NCBI GenBank assembly: GCA_910587455.1
Contig: CAJULK010000017.1
Location: 1 to 32,112, forward strand
Reading direction: 5' to 3'
Origin: an uncultured Christensenellaceae bacterium
GTDB taxonomy: Bacteria > Bacillota > Clostridia > Christensenellales > Pumilibacteraceae
Length of the DNA: 32,112 nucleotides
Shown: piece by piece, positions 1-9,045 of the stretch
Layout: each line of letters opens with the position of its first letter
How positions within the stretch are numbered: position 1 is the stretch's first letter
The notes under the pieces: generated by a model
Database searches by the model: none
The model's input: only the letters and a program-made list of their open reading frames with translations
Told to the model about the DNA's origin: nothing
Translations under genes and position numbers: made by a program

Positions 1-24
1 GTATAGAATTTGGTGATTTTTTTG

Positions 25-53
25 TTTACCCGCGTTTTTCTTTTATATATAAT
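25..53 (+). promoter_or_regulatory. Putative SigA promoter of the serine recombinase
   Basis: A -35-like TTTACC (25-30) and a consensus TATAAT (48-53) are separated by 17 nt. The stretch is AT-rich and lies 35 bp before the recombinase start. The -35 box matches consensus at only four of six positions, so strength is uncertain. An overlapping alternative pairs TTGTTT (22-27) with TATATA (44-49). Confidence 0.5.
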
Positions 54-88
54 ATAAGCGAATACTATCTCGCAAAGGAGAAACCGTC

Positions 89-679
89 ATGGAAAATTAC
101 GCGTACGCGCGGGTATCGGCAAAAGATCAAAAACTCGAACGTCAGCTCGACGCCTTTTCGTGCTGCGGCATCAACTTCGATAACATCTACTGCGACAAAA
201 AAAGCGGCAAGGATTTCGAGCGCGAGCAATACAAAAAAATGCTTAAACGCATAAAAACAGGCGATCTTATCGTAGTCAAATCTATTGACAGGCTCGGACG
301 CAATTACGACGCAATCATACGGGAATGGAAATACATAACCAAAGACGTCGGTGCGGATATTCTTGTTTTGGACATGCCGATACTCGACACGCGCTGTCAC
401 GAAAAACAGCTCATAGGCAGACTTATTTCCGATATAGTGCTGCAATTACTTTCGTTCGTCGCCGAGAACGAACGCGACAATATAAGAATGAGACAAGCCG
501 AGGGCATACAGGCCGCAAAACTTCGCGGCGTGCGGTTCGGCAGACCGCGCATAGCGATCCCCGAAAATTTCCGCGAAGTCGCCGCAGCTTACACATCGCA
601 CGCAATAACTTATTCCGAAGCGCTCGGCCTTACGAATATGCGCCCCACCACCTTTTACCGATACGTCAAACGTTTGTAA
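89..679 (+). CDS. Serine recombinase (resolvase/invertase family)
   Basis: This is a 196-aa small serine recombinase, which cuts and rejoins DNA at paired sites through a phosphoserine intermediate. The N-terminus carries the family signature YARVSAKDQ, with the expected nucleophile at Ser10. The second conserved block SIDRLGRN is at about residues 65-72. The E-helix region is followed by GVRFGRPR (about 147-154), and a short C-terminal helix-turn-helix (about 160-196) binds DNA. Length is normal for resolvases and Pin-type invertases. The start is supported by AAAGGAG at 74-80, 8 nt before the ATG. It is alone on the plus strand, with no transposase or partner gene nearby. An inverted-repeat element begins 24 bp after its stop. 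Whether it resolves plasmids or transposons or inverts a segment cannot be told from the sequence. Confidence 0.9.
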   Translation: MENYAYARVSAKDQKLERQLDAFSCCGINFDNIYCDKKSGKDFEREQYKKMLKRIKTGDLIVVKSIDRLGRNYDAIIREWKYITKDVGADILVLDMPILDTRCHEKQLIGRLISDIVLQLLSFVAENERDNIRMRQAEGIQAAKLRGVRFGRPRIAIPENFREVAAAYTSHAITYSEALGLTNMRPTTFYRYVKRL

Positions 680-703
680 CAATAATAAGCTCTTGCATAT
701 TTC

Positions 704-855
704 TGTCATTCTGAACGGGCGGCGCAGTCAGACACGATTGGAAATGTAACGTATACATAAATCAATCTTCGATTGCGACGCGAAGAATCCCAACCTTAAT
801 GCTCGAAGCGCCTATGTCGTTACTCACGAGATTCTTCGCTTCGCTCGGAATGACA
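704..855. repeat. REP/MITE-like intergenic element with inverted ends
   Basis: The element is bounded by near-complementary ends: TGTCATTCTGAACG (704-717) and CGCTCGGAATGACA (842-855), with two mismatches. An inner inverted pair is GCGAAGAATC (780-789) against GATTCTTCGC (830-839). It holds no credible ORF. Ends of the type TGTCATTC-GAGCG-GAAGAATC are familiar to me as dispersed palindromic repeats in many bacterial genomes, though copy number cannot be judged from one window. It lies between two convergent genes, right after the recombinase. Confidence 0.6.
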
Positions 856-898
856 CAATTAACATCTTTGTCATGAAGCGCAAAAAAATTCCGCAGCG

Positions 899-935
899 AA
901 AAACCGCCGCACTTCGATCGAAATGCGGCGGTTTT
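899..935 (-). terminator. Rho-independent terminator of the large lipoprotein operon
   Basis: A strong stem pairs AAAACCGCCGCA (900-911) with TGCGGCGGTTTT (924-935) around a 12-nt loop. On the minus strand the stem ends in a T-run, 22 nt after the stop of the 1752-aa lipoprotein gene. A-runs and T-runs flank both sides, so it may also stop plus-strand transcription from the recombinase. Confidence 0.88.
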
Positions 936-956
936 ATGCCGTTGTTTTATGGTGTT

Positions 957-3900
957 TCAGCCTTGCGGCTCGCCGCCGGTCTCGGGCGGAGTAACGTCGC
1001 CCGTTTTGACTATCGTTACATAAGTCGTCGTTTGATCGTCTTCCGTTTCGGTAGCGAACGTCACGGTATACACAGCCTTTTCCGTAGTGACGGTGAACGA
1101 TCCGTCCTCGTTCTTTTCGCACGTCTCGACGGTCTCCGTCGTGCCGCCCTTGTAGACGAGCGCAAATATGTGCGTGATGTTGCCGTTGTCGTCTTCGAGC
1201 ACGCCCGCCGCAGTATCGGGCTTTGCTTCGCCCTCGGGCTTATTGGCGTACTGGGTCTGCAACAGCCTCGTTATACCCGTGACCGTTTCGTTATCGTCCG
1301 CGTCAACCGTGTACGTTACATAATAATAGTACGAAGCATATGTCGAAACGCTGTACTTCTGCGAATAGAACATATAACGGTTTTCGTCTTTCTCCTGCGT
1401 AACGCCCGACGCGCACACGATCTCGCCCTTGTACTTGATAGTCGGAACGTATTTATCGCCCGACTCGTATTTGATATCGTTGCCGTCCTCGTCCTTGCCC
1501 TTTATGATGTTGAAGCCCGTAGTGTACAGGAATTCTTCTTCATAGTAGAACGAGCCGCCGCCGAGGTCAACTGTTTTCGTCACGCGCGACATCGCATAGA
1601 TGATGTACGTATACGTGCCCGTTATGTTATTGGGAGCGATGTAGAACGAGACATGGTACAGTTCGCCGTCGCTGCCCGTGAACTCCGCGGTGAACAGGTT
1701 GCCGTAGTTGTCGTTGAAGTATCCAGCCGTACTTATCTTGCCGTCGGTGAACGTGAGCGTTTCGCTGTTCTTGCCGAGGATAAAGTTGAACCGACCGGAA
1801 AGCGTGTACGTGACCACGGCGGAACCGTTCGCGTCAACTTCGTCCGTCGTTTCGCCTATAATGCTCATAACTCCGTACTGTCTGCCCGCCAACTGCTGCG
1901 CAAGCGCTTCGCCGTATGTCGCGACAATCTGCATATAGCTGTAATCGTATGCGGTCAGTCCGTACATGTACTTATCGGGATCGAACACGAAGCTGCCCGC
2001 GTCGAGATCCATTGAAAGCTCTTGGTTGACGAGCACTTGGAACGCAGTCTTGCTGCCCGATATAGGGGTCTTGCCGTTCCATGCGATGAACATGTTGACT
2101 TCGCCGTTATCGTCGTAGTCCACGACAACGAGCCGCGACGTCAGGGGTTTTTGCGTTTCGTCCGCAAACGTGTACGTAGCGTCTACGGTGAAAGTGGGCG
2201 CGCCCGTCGGCTGGAATTCGAGCTTGTTGCCGCCGTTGTCGATAAGAGTTATATACTTGCCGTCGAAGTATGTGTACTTGACCGTTTCGGTCGTGACCGC
2301 AGGTTCGCCATCGCCCTCGGTCACGTGCTCGACAGTGTATTCGATATACTGCTTTTCCTCGCCGCCGACCGTTTCGGTCTTTATTACGATCTCGGACTTG
2401 ACAAAACCGTATGCGTTCGCGCCTTCGGTGCCGAGCTTGTAGATGTACAGCTTATCGGAGGTTTTATCATAAGTAAAGTAAATACCGTCGCCGTTGTTTA
2501 TGCGCACCACCCCGTTGCGGTAGAACACCATCGAACGGAAATCTTTGGCGTAGAATGACGCGTAGTAATCGCCCTTGACAACGGAGCTGCCCGATACGGT
2601 ATACATGCCGCCGTCGGTCTGCGCGTCGTTAACATAGTAGAACATGTCGTCGGTAACGCGCACGTAAGTGCCGCTGCTCTGCCTGCCCGTAGAGCCGTAG
2701 AACGTCACGTTGCCGAGATCGTCGAGCACGAGCACCGTCATGTCCGCTTTGTTGTAATACGTGCCGGCTATGCCCTTGACCTCTATCACGAATACATTGA
2801 GCGCTTCGGTCGAAGAAATCTCGAGTATGTCGAGCGCGCCTACATACGTATCTGTACCGACAGCGACTTCATAAAGATCGCCGTCTTTCGTATAAGTAGC
2901 AGATTGCACGACGTTCTCGTTTTCGAGATCGGTTATCTCCGCCTTGCCGTGTCCGTCGAGCTTTATCATTTTGCCTGTCGGCGAACCGTTCTTTATCATG
3001 AGATACGCTTTGGCTTCGGCGCCCCTCTGCTCGAAGCTGTTGTCGGGTCCGAGATCGAAATACACGAACACGTCGTCTACATACATCGAGATAGAAACGA
3101 CGTCGGAGTCTATATAACCCGTGCCGACCAAATATCTGTTGTCGAATACTTCGCTGTTGGACGCGGTGTAACGCGCGATATGCGATTCGCCGTCGAGTTC
3201 GAGCGTGCTTCCGTCCGCCGCCGTATACTTAGCCGATTCGCCGCATATGCGGAAACGGTCTTGGAGAAGAGTGAATTTGACTTCGACGCCGCCGCCTATA
3301 GGCGAGAACGTGTATACGACCGTATCGTACACGCCGAACGCTCTCTTGTTCTCCGACGTGACCGTACCTTTAACGGGAGAAGCGTTTTCCCCTGCCGTAT
3401 AAAGCACTATCGGGAGGTCTCCCGACATTTCGTCGGTGAGCGAAACTTTTTTGGTATCGTCTTCGGTATCGCCGTCGGTTATGGCGGAGTACGTCGCGAG
3501 CGTGACTACTTCCGTCGTTTCGTACGGCTCGAAGTAGAAGCTGCGCCCGTTGGTCGTTATGAGGAATTTGAACGTTTTGCCGTTGTCGTCGGCAACGAAC
3601 GTGCATACCGAAACGTTTACGCCGAGCGCCGAAATGTCGGCGGACGTGTAATATCCGTGCCTGGTGACGACGTTCGCTTTGTCGCTGCCGTCCACGTGAA
3701 TGGCTTCGAACCTTCCGTCCGTTTCTCTGCCCGTTACGGTAAGAGTGATCGACGAAGTGGTGAGATTGTTCTTGCGCTGAGTGAGCGTTACGGGCGTAGT
3801 CGAAAGAACTTCGAACGTGTCGGTATCTTTATCGACGATGAAGTACACATACGCCGCTTTATCCCCGTCCGTATAAGAAATGTACGAATATGTGGACGTA

Positions 3901-6215
3901 GTCGAATACAGGCCTGTTATTACTTTGCCCTTTCCGTCGTCGTATACGGCGAACCGCGATACGAGTTTGAGCGTCGCGCCGCCCGAAGTATATTCGGCGG
4001 TAAAGTGATCGGTCGTACCGCTGTCGCCCGTAGACGACATCCAATAATATACTTCGTACGTGCCCGTCATCGACGAAACGGTGCTCATCTTGACGACAAG
4101 CTCAGTCACCTTGTTGACCGCGTTCGGGTCGATCTCGCCCACTACTGTATATTTGTACGTGTCGCCCGCCTGCTTTACGAACGTGCCCTGCGACGCGACG
4201 AACAATTCTTTGTTTTCGTTGCGTTCGTAAAGCGCGCCGGTGCCGTCGCCGTTATCGACGAGGAACGGATCGCCCGCAAGAAGCCCCTCGGTGTTAATGT
4301 AGTTGTATTCGGCATAGCCATCATGCAGTTCTTCGAACAGAATGATTTTACTCATTTGGGCATGGGGATAAATGCGATAAAGATGCGTTTTTCCGCCCTG
4401 CTCGGTTATGCGCGCGAGGAATCCGCCGCGAATCGTGTTTGCAAGCTCGTACTCGCCCGTATACACTACCGATTCGTTGAAATTGCGGTAAGTAGCATGA
4501 CCGCCGCCGTCGAGTTCGAGAATGAACTGCGAAAGATCGCCGTCGCCGAAAGCTCTGATATCGTAATTCTCATTGTAGCGTTCGTAATAATGCGTACCGT
4601 TGGTTTCGTACAAACGCAAGGTCTGCGATTCGCTGCTCGTTCTTATGGTGAGTTTATCGCCCGTAAGCGTATACGAAACGAGCATAGTCTGCTTTTCGCC
4701 GCTCTGCGTAACGCCCGTATATGTGCCGTTGCCGAAACCGTCGAGTTCTATCGTCGGATAATATATGCCTTTGAGCGCGAGCACGCCGTAAGCGTACTCG
4801 TCGCCGCGCACGCGGTAGATCGTTTCGCGCTTGCCGTCGGACATAGTCGCCGTGCCTATTATGAACACGAAGCTCTCGCCGCCCTCGAACTCGGCTACAT
4901 AATATCCGTCCTCGTCGATAGAGTACGTACCGCGCTTGACCTCAAGCTCGCCTTCGGTTGCGTTGTTGTACGTTATTCCGTTGTAATCGTCGAGCGTGAC
5001 CGTTATTTTGTCTTTAAGCGTGTTGCCGTCTACGAGTTTATAAACGCCGCGTCTGTTCTCGTAATACAAGAACGTGCGGTTATCGTTGAGCCGAGCGTGA
5101 AGAACGAGATCGGTCGTTTCGCTCGAAAAGTCGTAAAACCTGCGCTTTTCGTTGTACGCGCCGGCGATGTCTACGCCCGCACGGCACAGTATCGCCTTGT
5201 TTTCGTCGTCCGTAGATACGTATATAACGTCCTTGCCGCCGAACATATCGACATAGCCTACGTTCCACACGGCGTAGAACTGCGTGTTTCTGTCGAGCGT
5301 GTATTTGGTTTCGTCGAGAACGTCGGCATACGCCGCATCCGCTTCGAGCGCCCACCCGACGAATCTGCTGCCGTCTATTGCGAACGTGTTTTCGGGCATG
5401 TCGAACTCTATGCCGTACACGTGGCGCTCGGTTATGCGCTCGTTGGTGCCGTCGGGATAGTTGGCGTTGAGGATAAGATTGAACGTGCGCCTGTCGTAGC
5501 CGACATTGAACACGTTTTTGGTTTTGTCCCCGTCGATGATCATCGTGAGATTATCTATTTCGTCGGCGATGACCTCGTAACCGTTTATGGTAAGAGAAAG
5601 GGTGTACTCGTCGCCTATGAGCGCATAGCCGTCGGCGTACGCGGTCTTTGTCTCATAGGTGGAAAGGTCGGCGTTTTGAAGCCGCACGTTTACCGTATAG
5701 TGCGCCATGTAGCGCGCGGTGAGCGTGATACCGCTTTCCGTCATCACTTCGTCTGTGAGCGGATCGTCGCCCACGAACCAACCGCCGAACTTGTAATCGG
5801 ATTTCGTCGGTTCGTAGTCCTTCATAACGTCCGCAATGCTCGCGCCGAGCCGTATGTAGACTTCTTCGCCCGAAGCAAGCTCGCCGCCTTCGAGCATAAG
5901 CGTAGCTTTATATACGGGCGTCCACTTGGCATAGAACACGGCGCCGCTCTTGAACTTAACGTCGGATACAGGCTCGCCGTCGCACTGCTCGTTATCGAAC
6001 CAACCGTCGAATGCAAAGCCGTCGCGCTCGACCGTGGGCAGCGTTACGGGGCTGCCCGGCTTGCCGCTGACCGTGATCGAATTGCCGTCGTACGTGACGA
6101 ACTTGCACGAAACGCTGTCGTCCTTTTCGCTGCACGCGACAAGACATATCATGCACAGCATAGCGACGATCACGCCGACTATCGCAGATAAAGTTCTTTT
6201 ACGGAATTTCAACAT
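957..6215 (-). CDS. Giant surface lipoprotein with InlB (Listeria-Bacteroides) repeats
   Basis: This 1752-aa protein starts with a basic n-region, a hydrophobic core and the lipobox LVAC (Cys28), so it should be a membrane-anchored lipoprotein on the cell surface. Two to three InlB B-repeat-like modules (about residues 35-330) are recognisable by the F-x-G-W core, for example FAFDGWFDNEQ, and by endings such as YAKW. The remaining roughly 1400 residues are rich in Tyr, Thr, Gly and Asp. They appear to consist of diverged beta-rich modules with a recurring L-D-G-x-G turn followed by aromatic strands, as in LDGFGNGTY, LDGGGHATY and LDGHGKAEI. I do not recognise this part. The ATG has GGAGG 8 nt upstream. 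It is the last gene of the MoxR/VWA operon, 40 nt after the BspA-type gene, and is followed by a terminator. The C-terminal PPETGG has no hydrophobic tail and is not a sortase signal. Role in adhesion or glycan binding is inference. Confidence 0.88.
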   Translation of the reverse strand: MLKFRKRTLSAIVGVIVAMLCMICLVACSEKDDSVSCKFVTYDGNSITVSGKPGSPVTLPTVERDGFAFDGWFDNEQCDGEPVSDVKFKSGAVFYAKWTPVYKATLMLEGGELASGEEVYIRLGASIADVMKDYEPTKSDYKFGGWFVGDDPLTDEVMTESGITLTARYMAHYTVNVRLQNADLSTYETKTAYADGYALIGDEYTLSLTINGYEVIADEIDNLTMIIDGDKTKNVFNVGYDRRTFNLILNANYPDGTNERITERHVYGIEFDMPENTFAIDGSRFVGWALEADAAYADVLDETKYTLDRNTQFYAVWNVGYVDMFGGKDVIYVSTDDENKAILCRAGVDIAGAYNEKRRFYDFSSETTDLVLHARLNDNRTFLYYENRRGVYKLVDGNTLKDKITVTLDDYNGITYNNATEGELEVKRGTYSIDEDGYYVAEFEGGESFVFIIGTATMSDGKRETIYRVRGDEYAYGVLALKGIYYPTIELDGFGNGTYTGVTQSGEKQTMLVSYTLTGDKLTIRTSSESQTLRLYETNGTHYYERYNENYDIRAFGDGDLSQFILELDGGGHATYRNFNESVVYTGEYELANTIRGGFLARITEQGGKTHLYRIYPHAQMSKIILFEELHDGYAEYNYINTEGLLAGDPFLVDNGDGTGALYERNENKELFVASQGTFVKQAGDTYKYTVVGEIDPNAVNKVTELVVKMSTVSSMTGTYEVYYWMSSTGDSGTTDHFTAEYTSGGATLKLVSRFAVYDDGKGKVITGLYSTTSTYSYISYTDGDKAAYVYFIVDKDTDTFEVLSTTPVTLTQRKNNLTTSSITLTVTGRETDGRFEAIHVDGSDKANVVTRHGYYTSADISALGVNVSVCTFVADDNGKTFKFLITTNGRSFYFEPYETTEVVTLATYSAITDGDTEDDTKKVSLTDEMSGDLPIVLYTAGENASPVKGTVTSENKRAFGVYDTVVYTFSPIGGGVEVKFTLLQDRFRICGESAKYTAADGSTLELDGESHIARYTASNSEVFDNRYLVGTGYIDSDVVSISMYVDDVFVYFDLGPDNSFEQRGAEAKAYLMIKNGSPTGKMIKLDGHGKAEITDLENENVVQSATYTKDGDLYEVAVGTDTYVGALDILEISSTEALNVFVIEVKGIAGTYYNKADMTVLVLDDLGNVTFYGSTGRQSSGTYVRVTDDMFYYVNDAQTDGGMYTVSGSSVVKGDYYASFYAKDFRSMVFYRNGVVRINNGDGIYFTYDKTSDKLYIYKLGTEGANAYGFVKSEIVIKTETVGGEEKQYIEYTVEHVTEGDGEPAVTTETVKYTYFDGKYITLIDNGGNKLEFQPTGAPTFTVDATYTFADETQKPLTSRLVVVDYDDNGEVNMFIAWNGKTPISGSKTAFQVLVNQELSMDLDAGSFVFDPDKYMYGLTAYDYSYMQIVATYGEALAQQLAGRQYGVMSIIGETTDEVDANGSAVVTYTLSGRFNFILGKNSETLTFTDGKISTAGYFNDNYGNLFTAEFTGSDGELYHVSFYIAPNNITGTYTYIIYAMSRVTKTVDLGGGSFYYEEEFLYTTGFNIIKGKDEDGNDIKYESGDKYVPTIKYKGEIVCASGVTQEKDENRYMFYSQKYSVSTYASYYYYVTYTVDADDNETVTGITRLLQTQYANKPEGEAKPDTAAGVLEDDNGNITHIFALVYKGGTTETVETCEKNEDGSFTVTTEKAVYTVTFATETEDDQTTTYVTIVKTGDVTPPETGGEPQG

Positions 6216-6241
6216 CTATTCGTCCTCCGAATGTTTTCTCG

Positions 6242-6259
6242 GTAACGGCTCGCCGTTAC
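6242..6259 (-). other. Perfect hairpin over the stop codon of the BspA-type gene
   Basis: GTAACGGC (6242-6249) and GCCGTTAC (6252-6259) form a perfect inverted repeat with a 2-nt centre (realistically 7 bp with a 4-nt loop). The TAA stop of the LRR lipoprotein gene (6258-6256) is inside it. No T-run follows on the minus strand, so it is not a standard terminator. It may stabilise the upstream mRNA or tune expression of the last gene. Confidence 0.6.
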
Positions 6260-9045
6260 TCTTGCCCGTCGGGCTGCGCGGGATCGTCCGCGGTCGAGAC
6301 CCACACCGCGGTGAGCGTCGTACCGTCGGGCACCGACGCGATCTCTTCCGCCGCGTATTTGTGCTCCTGTCCGTCAATCACGGCAGTCCAGCCGTCGAAC
6401 ACGTAGTAGCCGTCGCGCACGGGCGCGGAAACGCCGTTTTTCGCCGTCGGATTTGCAATGCCGTCCGACGTTTTTACGAATGACACCAAATATTCGCCGC
6501 TCTCGTCAAAGGTGCAGTTGTACACGACGGGACGATATCCCGAATTCCAGCGCGGGCTCCACGCTTCTCCGTCCTTTTCGCCGTTTACGTAAAGCGTCAG
6601 TCCGCTGCAACCGTTGAACACATGTTCGCCTATACTCGTTATTGTACTACGAAGCGCGACCGCTGTCAACTGCCTGCAATTGCGAAAGGCATAATCGTTT
6701 ATTTCAGTCACCGTTTCGGGCAGATCTATCGATTTAAGTCCGCAACCGTAAAACGCATACGCGCCTATTTTTTCGGTCTTGCCGCCGAACTTGACGCTTT
6801 CGAGCGCCGAGCATTTATAAAACGCTTTGTCGCCTATTTCCGTAAGCGAGTCGGGAAGATCCACAGAAGCGAGCGCCGTGCATTGGTTGAAAGCAAACGC
6901 GCCGAGATCTTTAAGCGACTTACCCAGCGTGACCGAAACGAGCTTGCCGCATTTATTGAACGCCCTGTCGCCTATAGACGTCACACCGTCGGGCAACGCT
7001 AACGACGGCAGGTTTTCGCAGCCGCCGAACGCATAGTCGCCTATCGTTTCAAGCTTGGATCCCGCCTCGAACCGAAAGTCTATAAGCGTCGAACAACCGT
7101 AATACGCGTAGGGCGCGATCTCTTTTACGCTCGCGGGGAGACTGACCGACATGATCCCGCTCTTGTAAAACGCCGAACGCCCTATGCGCTCGATCGTAAC
7201 GGGCATATGCACGTCGCGCAGCCGCGAGCATTTATAAAACGCATAATCGCCTATTTCGGTCAAGTTGCCGAACTCGTCTATATCAACGTATGCAAGCTCG
7301 GGACATTCGTTAAACGCGTTCGCACCGATAATTACGAGCGTTTCGGGAATGTAAACGGACGCGAGCGTTGCGCTCTTGTAGAACGCATAATTGCTTATGC
7401 CGCGCGTGCCGTTTTTGATCGCGATATTTGCGTTAATATCGTCGTCTTTATACCCGACGACCCAATCTCCTATATAGATCAGTCCGCTGTCTACCGATTT
7501 CCAAAAATGCGTGTTCTGGAACGACCGCGTGCCTATCTCGGTAACGGTCTGGGGAATGGTTATGGGATTATCGCTCGTATAAGCCGGATCGCCGAAATCG
7601 GAACAGCCGTAAAACGCATAGCTGTCTATCTTGCGCACGTTTGTGCCGAGCGATACGAAGCCTCTTCCGAGTATACTGCAGTTTGCGAAAGCATATCTTC
7701 CTATATACGTCACGCCGTCGCCTATATCGAGCGTGCGCAGTCCTTTGCACTCTCTGAACGCGTCGTTGCCGATATACAAAACGCTGTCGGGAATATCCGC
7801 TTCGCCTATATTACTGCCGCGAAGCGCGCCGTCGGCGACACCGACTGTCCCGTTTCGGAATTTGAGTTCGGTGATCGAGGTATCGCAACCGATGACCCAT
7901 TTATCGGCGTACACCAATCCGTCCGTCTTGTTTTGGGTATACATAACAGTGCCGCGGAACGCGTTGTTTCCTATCTTTGAAACCTTTTCGCCTATCGTGA
8001 CGCTCGCAAGATTATCGCAACCGTTAAACGCGTTTTCGCCTATCGTTGTCACGTTTGCGCCGAACGTGAACGACTCGAGCTCGTCGCAGTTTACAAACGC
8101 GCTCGCACCCACCGTTTCGACGGCGCCGCCGCCGATAACCGTTTTGAGCCGCAAGCAATCGGCGAACGCAGACTTACCTATAGAAACGACGCCGCCGAGA
8201 TCGACCGAAGCGAGTCGGTCGCACGACGAAAACGCCGACTCCGCCAATGTTTTTACGCTGTTCGGAATAGTGATCGACGGAAGTCTGTCGCAATCGGTAA
8301 AAGCGGATTCTCCGATGCTTTCGACCTTATCGCCTATCACGATCGACGTCAGGTTTCTGCAATAACGAAAAGCAAAGTCGCTCACTTCCGCCAATTCGTC
8401 GGGAAGCGTTACGGAAGTCAATCCGCGGCAGCCCTGAAAAGCGTTAGCGCCGATGTGAGTCAGCCCGGACGGGAACTCCACTTGCGTAAGATTGGAACAG
8501 TTGGTAAACGCAAGATCGCCTATACGTTTTACGTTCTTGCCGATCTTGACGCTCGTAACGGCGCCGCTCGAATAGAACGCGCGACTCGCAATGCTCGTTA
8601 CGGGTTTGCCGCGGTACTCGTCCTCTACCACTATATCTCCGCGCGCAGAACCGACGCGGGTAATTTCGTATTCCGTATTGGCATTGGTAAGCGTATATAC
8701 CATGCCGCTCTCGTATTCCTTATAGAACGTCAGCGACGACGACCACGACGAATCGCCGTATTCGTTTTTGGCGTCGCGCGCTTTTACGCGAACAGTGTGG
8801 TTGCCTTCCGAAAGGAATGAAAGCGAAAAAGAAGTGTTGCTCGAAGCATACTCCGACCCGTCCACCTCAACTATGTACGCCGTGGCGTTCTGAATGGGCG
8901 TCCACGACAGAACGAGCGTGGTTTGATTGATGGTCAGTTGCGTCGGACGTTCGAGCGACGGCGAGCAGCCTGCGAATATCGCCGCGGCTATCACGACGAA
9001 TACTACGGAAAGCACCGTACTCAATCTTTTGATAAAACGTTTCAA
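6256..9045 (-). CDS. BspA-type leucine-rich-repeat lipoprotein
   Basis: This 929-aa predicted surface lipoprotein has a signal peptide ending in the lipobox FAGC (Cys27). A fibronectin-III-like module (about 33-108; core LVLSWTPIQNATAYIVEV) comes first. About 26 LRR_5/BspA repeats follow (about 125-835), with the consensus IGxxAFxxCxxLxxVxLPxxV. A short InlB-like C-terminal module contains YVFDGWTAV. BspA-type LRR proteins often mediate adhesion to host proteins or other bacteria. The ligand here is unknown. The start codon is TTG (9045-9043), overlapping the TGA of the upstream VWA gene by 4 nt, with AGGAGGT 8 nt upstream, so the two are translationally coupled. Repeats near 10 and 15 are interrupted by longer insertions containing GLVYADKWVIG or GLIYIGDWVVG. 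No LPXTG anchor is present. Confidence 0.92.
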   Translation of the reverse strand: MKRFIKRLSTVLSVVFVVIAAAIFAGCSPSLERPTQLTINQTTLVLSWTPIQNATAYIVEVDGSEYASSNTSFSLSFLSEGNHTVRVKARDAKNEYGDSSWSSSLTFYKEYESGMVYTLTNANTEYEITRVGSARGDIVVEDEYRGKPVTSIASRAFYSSGAVTSVKIGKNVKRIGDLAFTNCSNLTQVEFPSGLTHIGANAFQGCRGLTSVTLPDELAEVSDFAFRYCRNLTSIVIGDKVESIGESAFTDCDRLPSITIPNSVKTLAESAFSSCDRLASVDLGGVVSIGKSAFADCLRLKTVIGGGAVETVGASAFVNCDELESFTFGANVTTIGENAFNGCDNLASVTIGEKVSKIGNNAFRGTVMYTQNKTDGLVYADKWVIGCDTSITELKFRNGTVGVADGALRGSNIGEADIPDSVLYIGNDAFRECKGLRTLDIGDGVTYIGRYAFANCSILGRGFVSLGTNVRKIDSYAFYGCSDFGDPAYTSDNPITIPQTVTEIGTRSFQNTHFWKSVDSGLIYIGDWVVGYKDDDINANIAIKNGTRGISNYAFYKSATLASVYIPETLVIIGANAFNECPELAYVDIDEFGNLTEIGDYAFYKCSRLRDVHMPVTIERIGRSAFYKSGIMSVSLPASVKEIAPYAYYGCSTLIDFRFEAGSKLETIGDYAFGGCENLPSLALPDGVTSIGDRAFNKCGKLVSVTLGKSLKDLGAFAFNQCTALASVDLPDSLTEIGDKAFYKCSALESVKFGGKTEKIGAYAFYGCGLKSIDLPETVTEINDYAFRNCRQLTAVALRSTITSIGEHVFNGCSGLTLYVNGEKDGEAWSPRWNSGYRPVVYNCTFDESGEYLVSFVKTSDGIANPTAKNGVSAPVRDGYYVFDGWTAVIDGQEHKYAAEEIASVPDGTTLTAVWVSTADDPAQPDGQE

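Noticed and set aside
957..995. PPETGG near the C-terminus of the giant lipoprotein, resembling a sortase LPXTG motif
   Set aside because: The first residue is Pro instead of Leu, there is no hydrophobic segment or basic tail after it, and the protein already has a lipid anchor site.
2904..6191. A 1095-aa open frame on the plus strand, antisense to the giant lipoprotein gene
   Set aside because: It has Arg/Val/Tyr-heavy, low-complexity composition and no ribosome site, signal or family motif. The opposite strand has a lipobox, repeats and a good ribosome site. It is a shadow caused by codon bias.
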